Assembly (NCBI GenBank): GCA_963526495.1
Contig: CAURNT010000014.1
Span: forward strand, 1-28,734
Length of the DNA stretch: 28,734 bases
Direction of reading: 5' to 3'
Origin: CAURNT01 sp963526495
GTDB lineage: Bacteria > Fusobacteriota > Fusobacteriia > Fusobacteriales > Leptotrichiaceae
Shown here: positions 25,215-28,734 of the stretch, one piece after another
Numbering within the stretch: position 1 is the first letter of the stretch
Layout: each line of letters begins with the position of its first letter
Notes under the pieces: generated by a model
What the model was told of the DNA's origin: nothing
The model's database searches: none
The model's input: the letters and a program-made list of their open reading frames with translations, nothing else
Position numbers and translations under genes: made by a program

Positions 25215-26078
25215 ATGTATAAAGAATTTACATCTAATGATGGAGTGATTATACCGTATATAGAATATGAAAATAACAATAAAAAGAAAGTTATACTTTT
25301 ACACGGTTTTCATGACTATATAGATAGATATGATGAAATAGCTAAAATGATACATGATAATGGTTTTGATGTTTATGTTTTAGAATATAGAAATCATGGT
25401 TTATTAAAAAAAGATGATGTGGCAGATTTTGGTGAAAAAGGATTAAAAGGTATAGCTGAAGATATTGAATATTTTATTAGATTAAAATTATCTGGTGTAA
25501 AGTATGATGATATAATATTTTTAGGTAATGGTCTTGGTGCTTTATTAACGATGTATATATTAGAAAATAATCAATATAAAAATTCTGTACTTGTATCCCT
25601 ACCTTTAGAAAAAACTTTTTCAATATTAATGAGTCGCTTAATAACATATATAGAAATTAAGTTGGGAATAAAAAAAAGTATATTAAATAAAATTAATGGG
25701 ATAGTAAATAAAAATGAAAAAGGTAGCTCTCCATATTCTTGGTTAAGTAGAGATTCTTTTGAAGTTGAGAAATTAGAAAAAGATTCTGTTGTTTATAAAT
25801 TAGCATCACCTAAGTATTTTAATGATATTTTTAATTTTAATAAAAAAATAAAAAAGGATATAAAAAAAATTAGAGAATTTTCTAATATATTACTTGTTTA
25901 TGGTGATAAAGATCCTTTAGTTTTGGATAGTAAATTAAAAAAGCATATGCAAAAAATAAATAATAATAGAAAAATTAAATTTTTGAAAGTTAAAAATGGA
26001 AGACATTTATTATATAATGAGATAAATAAAGAAGAAATAATTATGGAAATAATTAGGTATATGAAAGGTATTAAATAA
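25215..26078 (+). CDS. Alpha/beta hydrolase, lysophospholipase-like, nucleophile serine replaced by Gly
   Basis: The 287-residue protein follows the monoacylglycerol lipase/lysophospholipase (Hydrolase_4) pattern: LLHGFHDY oxyanion region (about 28-35), LEYRNHG, WLSRD (about 175-179), and the acid and His of the triad in GDKDPLV (D233) and NGRHLLYNE (H264). At the nucleophile elbow, where GHSxG is expected, it reads G104-N-G106-L-G108, so the serine is Gly (codon GGT; Ser would be AGT). The frame is otherwise intact. It may be a pseudoenzyme or a recent loss. It starts 11 bases after copA with GGAGG. Confidence 0.85.
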   Translation: MYKEFTSNDGVIIPYIEYENNNKKKVILLHGFHDYIDRYDEIAKMIHDNGFDVYVLEYRNHGLLKKDDVADFGEKGLKGIAEDIEYFIRLKLSGVKYDDIIFLGNGLGALLTMYILENNQYKNSVLVSLPLEKTFSILMSRLITYIEIKLGIKKSILNKINGIVNKNEKGSSPYSWLSRDSFEVEKLEKDSVVYKLASPKYFNDIFNFNKKIKKDIKKIREFSNILLVYGDKDPLVLDSKLKKHMQKINNNRKIKFLKVKNGRHLLYNEINKEEIIMEIIRYMKGIK

Positions 26079-27454
26079 TGGAAACAATAAAAATATATTC
26101 GCCGATAAATAATGAATATATAGGTGAAGTGGAAAAAATGAGTAAAGAAGATGTCGATAAAAAGTATATAGAAGCTAGAAAAAGTTTTATTGCTTGGAAA
26201 TCATTATCTACAGTAGAAAGAGCAAAGTATATATATAAGGCAGCAGATGAACTTGAAAAAATGAAAGAAGAAGTTGCTGATATTATGACACGTGAAATAT
26301 CTAAGTCGTATAAGGATAGTCTGAATGAGGTGGAAAGAACAGTATATTTAATGAAATATAGTGCAGAAGAAGGAATGCGTATATTTGGTGAAGTATATGA
26401 AGGTGGAAGTTATGATGCTAAAATGAAAAATAAAATAGCTATTATTAGAAGAGAAGCTATGGGGGTAGTTCTTGCTATCGCACCTTATAATTATCCAGTT
26501 AATTTATCAGCTTCAAAAATAGCACCTGCATTAATAGGAGGTAATGTTGTAATATTTAAACCACCTACACAAGGAGCATTTTGTGCATTAAAACTAATTG
26601 AAGCATTTGAAAAAGCTGGACTACCTAAGGGAGTTTTACAAGCTGTAACGGGTAAAGGAAGTGAAATAGGTGATTATTTAAATACTCACGAAGAAATAGA
26701 TTTTATTAATTTTACTGGAAGCACAGAGATAGGTCAAAAGATAGGAATGCAAGCTGGAATGAAGCCAATATTACTTGAGCTTGGTGGTAAAGATGCAGGG
26801 ATAGTACTAGAAGATGCAAATTTAGAATTAGCAGCTAGTGAAATAGTAACAGGTGCTTATTCTTATTCAGGTCAAAGATGTACTGCTATTAAAAGAGTTT
26901 TAGTAAGAGAAGAAGTTGCAGATGAATTAGTCTTGAAGTTAAAGGAAAAAGTAGAAAAATTGAGTATAGGAAATCCTTTTGATAATGTTGATATAGTTCC
27001 TTTAATAGATGAAAAAAGTGCAATATTTGTAGAAAATTTGGTAAAAGATGCTATAAGTAAAGGTGCTAACTTATTAACAGAATTTAAAAGAGAGGGTAAT
27101 TTATTAACTCCAGTATTACTTGATAATGTAACTCTCAATATGGATATAGCTTGGGTTGAGCCGTTTGGTCCAGTGTTACCAGTAATTAGATTTAAAACAG
27201 ATGAAGATATATTAAAGGTAGCAAATGATTCAGAATATGGACTTCAAAGTTCAGTATTTACCCAAAATATAGATAGAGCATTTGATTTTGCAAGTAAATT
27301 AGAAGTTGGTACAGTTCATATTAATAATAAAACTCAAAGAGGGCCTGATAATTTTCCTTTTTTAGGAATTAAAAATTCAGGAACTGGAGTTCAAGGTATA
27401 AGGCAAAGTATATTATCTATGACTAAGGTCAAAAATATAGTAATAAATATATAA
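26078..27454 (+). CDS. gapN: NADP-dependent non-phosphorylating glyceraldehyde-3-phosphate dehydrogenase
   Basis: Oxidises glyceraldehyde-3-P directly to 3-phosphoglycerate, giving NADPH and bypassing one ATP-forming step of glycolysis. The 458-residue aldehyde dehydrogenase has N138 (APYNYPVN), general base E234 (LELGGKDAG) and nucleophile C268 in SGQRCTAIKRVLV. The GapN-specific C-terminal stretch VGTVHINNKTQRGPDNFPFLG is close to the streptococcal enzyme. The start shares a base with the previous stop (TAATG). It ends at a long palindromic terminator. Slightly shorter than S. mutans GapN, without loss of core motifs. Confidence 0.92.
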   Translation: METIKIYSPINNEYIGEVEKMSKEDVDKKYIEARKSFIAWKSLSTVERAKYIYKAADELEKMKEEVADIMTREISKSYKDSLNEVERTVYLMKYSAEEGMRIFGEVYEGGSYDAKMKNKIAIIRREAMGVVLAIAPYNYPVNLSASKIAPALIGGNVVIFKPPTQGAFCALKLIEAFEKAGLPKGVLQAVTGKGSEIGDYLNTHEEIDFINFTGSTEIGQKIGMQAGMKPILLELGGKDAGIVLEDANLELAASEIVTGAYSYSGQRCTAIKRVLVREEVADELVLKLKEKVEKLSIGNPFDNVDIVPLIDEKSAIFVENLVKDAISKGANLLTEFKREGNLLTPVLLDNVTLNMDIAWVEPFGPVLPVIRFKTDEDILKVANDSEYGLQSSVFTQNIDRAFDFASKLEVGTVHINNKTQRGPDNFPFLGIKNSGTGVQGIRQSILSMTKVKNIVINI

Positions 27455-27482
27455 AATAGGAGAACTTAAGTTCTCCTATTTT
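27453..27482. terminator. Bidirectional palindromic terminator after gapN
   Basis: A fully palindromic run, centred between bases 27467 and 27468, with arm AAAATAGGAGAACTT and T-rich flanks on both strands. It touches the stop codons of both convergent genes. Confidence 0.85.
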
Positions 27483-27946
27483 TATAATAAAGCAATTCTA
27501 TCTTTTAAATCATCTAACATGATATGTTTAATGGCTTCTTTATAGATTTTTTTACTTGAAACTAAAATATAATCTTGTTCATCTTTTTCAAGTCGACCTT
27601 CTAACATCTCATCACTATCATATAAATATATGTAAATATACTCACCTATTAAGTCTTGATATATGGTATTAGCATGTAAGTTATCTGTATTTACATTTTC
27701 TTTAAATAATATAGAGTTTGTAATATCTTCATAATTTAAATTAATAAATTTTTTAAAATGATCTAGATAGTCTGATTCTTCTATAATTTCACTAATATTT
27801 TTAAGTGGTATAAAGCTTTGAGAATATTCAAGTCCCAAGTTTGAATAAAGTTTAGTATACATAAATTCATCATTTTGATATATTATTTCACCAATTAAAA
27901 AAGTTTCCTCATATTTTAAATGTATTTCATATAGTTTTTTATTCAT
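27482..27946 (-). CDS. Uncharacterised protein, paralogue of its upstream neighbour, Sm-like C-terminal pattern
   Basis: I know no function for this 154-residue soluble protein. It aligns along its whole length with the gene upstream: LYEI (5-8), FLIGEII (16-22), a Gly near 38, YLDHFKKFIN (60-69), and a C-terminal beta-rich part (103-144). That last part, YIYIYLYDSDEMLEG then DYILV then KIYKEAIKHIML, has the strand order and the KIYKxAI ending seen in Sm/Hfq-like barrels. The first 55 residues may be a second small barrel. I place the start at ATG 27946 (AGGAG upstream) rather than the TTG nine bases earlier. It overlaps its neighbour by eight bases. Confidence 0.72.
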   Translation of the reverse strand: MNKKLYEIHLKYEETFLIGEIIYQNDEFMYTKLYSNLGLEYSQSFIPLKNISEIIEESDYLDHFKKFINLNYEDITNSILFKENVNTDNLHANTIYQDLIGEYIYIYLYDSDEMLEGRLEKDEQDYILVSSKKIYKEAIKHIMLDDLKDRIALL

Positions 27947-28442
27947 ACGCCTCAACTCCTAAAAATTTATATGTACGTTGCTCTTCTGTGTTTGTAGATA
28001 TGTATAGAATATCTTTTTTATATATCTTATTTCCATCAACTAATAAAAACTCATCTTCAATTTTATTAATTAATCCTGTTACAATACTATCTTTTAAATC
28101 TATGCTAACTTCAATTTCATTATTAAATAAATAAGTATATACATCATTTAATTTGCTAAATTTTTCAGATATTAATTCTTCTGTGTGTATAATATATGAA
28201 TTTTTAATATTCTCTTTAGAATTTTCATTTATTAACTTTTTAATATCATCTAAATAAGGAGTTTCATCTTTAGTTTCTACAATTTCTTTAGTTTTTGTTA
28301 CCCTTATACCATCATAAAATCCAAGTGTATCATAAGATTTAAATATTGTGTTTATATTATCAGAGTCAATAATTTCACCTACAAAGAAATTCTCAAGATT
28401 TTCATCTACATAAATTTCATACAGTCTATTTTTCTTTAGCAT
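27939..28442 (-). CDS. Uncharacterised protein, first of a tandem paralogous pair, Sm-like C-terminal pattern
   Basis: The 167-residue acidic product is unrecognised. It shares with the downstream gene RLYEI (6-10), FFVGEII (19-25), LGF (40-42), PYLDDIKKLIN (62-72) and the C-terminal unit EVSIDLKDSIVTG then EFLLVDGNKIYKKDILYI (111-148). There is no signal peptide or membrane segment. ATG 28442 has GGAGG five to six bases upstream; an in-frame ATG at 28454 would overlap that site, so I use the shorter form. A good minus-strand promoter lies about 115 bases upstream, and the leader has an inverted repeat. Confidence 0.72.
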   Translation of the reverse strand: MLKKNRLYEIYVDENLENFFVGEIIDSDNINTIFKSYDTLGFYDGIRVTKTKEIVETKDETPYLDDIKKLINENSKENIKNSYIIHTEELISEKFSKLNDVYTYLFNNEIEVSIDLKDSIVTGLINKIEDEFLLVDGNKIYKKDILYISTNTEEQRTYKFLGVEAYE

Positions 28443-28523
28443 ATCTTCCTCCATTTATTTTAATTTTAAATATGATAAAAATCAAAAAATCTAGGCAAAT
28501 AAATTAAATGTATTTTTTTCATA

Positions 28524-28549
28524 AATATTACTAGAGTTTAAGTAATATT
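28524..28549. repeat. Inverted repeat at the start of the tandem-paralog transcript
   Basis: AATATTACT (28524-28532) and AGTAATATT (28541-28549) form a perfect 9-bp inverted repeat with an eight-base centre. It lies just downstream of the minus-strand -10, at about the expected transcription start, a position suited to a repressor site. A 5' RNA hairpin is the alternative. Confidence 0.5.
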
Positions 28550-28557
28550 ATACTGAT

Positions 28558-28586
28558 AATATACCATGAATTTTCTTGAAAATCAA
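28558..28586 (-). promoter_or_regulatory. Promoter of the tandem paralog pair
   Basis: On the minus strand, -35 TTGATT (28581-28586), 17-base spacer, -10 TATATT (28558-28563). It implies an untranslated leader of about 110 bases. Confidence 0.5.
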
Positions 28587-28666
28587 TCAATATATTATAT
28601 GTATTTTTGTGATAAGATATATTAAATTAATGAATTTGAAAGATATTAAAATATATGCTTTTTTAC

Positions 28667-28694
28667 TTGAAAAAAAATCAAATCAAGGTATACT
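28667..28694 (+). promoter_or_regulatory. Promoter of the gene at the right edge
   Basis: -35 TTGAAA (28667-28672), 16-base spacer and -10 TATACT (28689-28694). The -10 is half of the small palindrome TATACTTTAGTATA (28689-28702), a possible operator. AAGGTG (28711-28716) follows as ribosome site. Confidence 0.6.
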
Positions 28695-28724
28695 TTAGTA
28701 TAAATAATGAAAGGTGTGATTAAT

Positions 28725-28734
28725 ATGGAAGTTT
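28725..28734 (+). CDS. First codons of a gene running off the right edge
   Basis: ATG 28725 begins a frame reading M-E-V before the window ends. It is preceded by AAGGTG and a good promoter, so a real gene is likely, but nothing can be said about its product. It is divergent from the tandem paralog pair, separated by about 280 bases of AT-rich DNA holding both promoters and no other gene I can see. Confidence 0.5.

Noticed and set aside
1..28734. Mobile element, CRISPR array or prophage
   Set aside because: No regularly spaced repeats, transposase or integrase motifs, terminal inverted repeats with target duplications or phage genes were found; composition looks uniform apart from the tRNA end.

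Overview
The window is very AT-rich (GC clearly below 30% by eye). It uses the standard bacterial code: TGG encodes Trp, and TAA, TAG and TGA all serve as stops. Genes are packed with overlaps or gaps of a few bases. The gene set (PTS/MurQ/MupG sugar route, PepF, M29 aminopeptidase, water-forming NADH oxidase, GapN, single bifunctional Rel) and the codon style suggest a fermentative host-associated anaerobe, most likely Fusobacteriota of the Leptotrichiaceae type (Streptobacillus/Sneathia-like). That assignment is inference; no rRNA is present. I see no phage, IS element, CRISPR array or transposase; this looks like ordinary chromosome.

Layout. (1) 1-53: the last bases of a tRNA with encoded CCA, then a terminator. 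(2) 86-4377: a four-gene operon, murQ-murR(rpiR)-murP-mupG, for import and breakdown of N-acetylmuramic acid or MurNAc-GlcNAc, preceded by a striking triple half-site palindrome and closed by a terminator on the last stop codon. (3) 4380-8759: a small unknown gene, an M29 aminopeptidase, a threonine/serine dehydratase and oligoendopeptidase F, a peptide and amino-acid catabolism operon ending in a bidirectional terminator. (4) 8763-10032, minus strand: a HAD-IB phosphatase and a four-helix membrane protein. (5) 10097-20905: nine tightly joined plus-strand genes (rel, tgt, thiI, yihY, rmuC, malQ, rarA, a small DMT transporter, dus), mixing stringent response, tRNA modification, replication-fork maintenance and glycogen/maltodextrin metabolism. 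(6) 21052-22805: NADH oxidase and thioredoxin with promoter and terminator. (7) 22820-27482: copper chaperone, Cu(+)-ATPase, an alpha/beta hydrolase lacking its serine nucleophile, and NADP-dependent GapN. (8) 27482-28586, minus strand: two tandem paralogous unknown proteins whose C-terminal halves resemble an Sm/Hfq-like barrel. (9) A divergent promoter and first codons of a new gene at the right edge.

Functionally the window links scavenging (cell-wall sugars, peptides) with fermentation and redox balance: D-lactate and GlcNAc-6-P from MurQ, 2-oxoacids from the dehydratase, NAD+ regeneration by Nox, NADPH from GapN. Oxygen and copper defence is added. The points most worth a second look are a tRNA-guanine transglycosylase missing two of four zinc ligands, the hydrolase with Gly in place of its catalytic Ser, the tandem Sm-like-looking paralogs, and the palindromic operator upstream of murQ.
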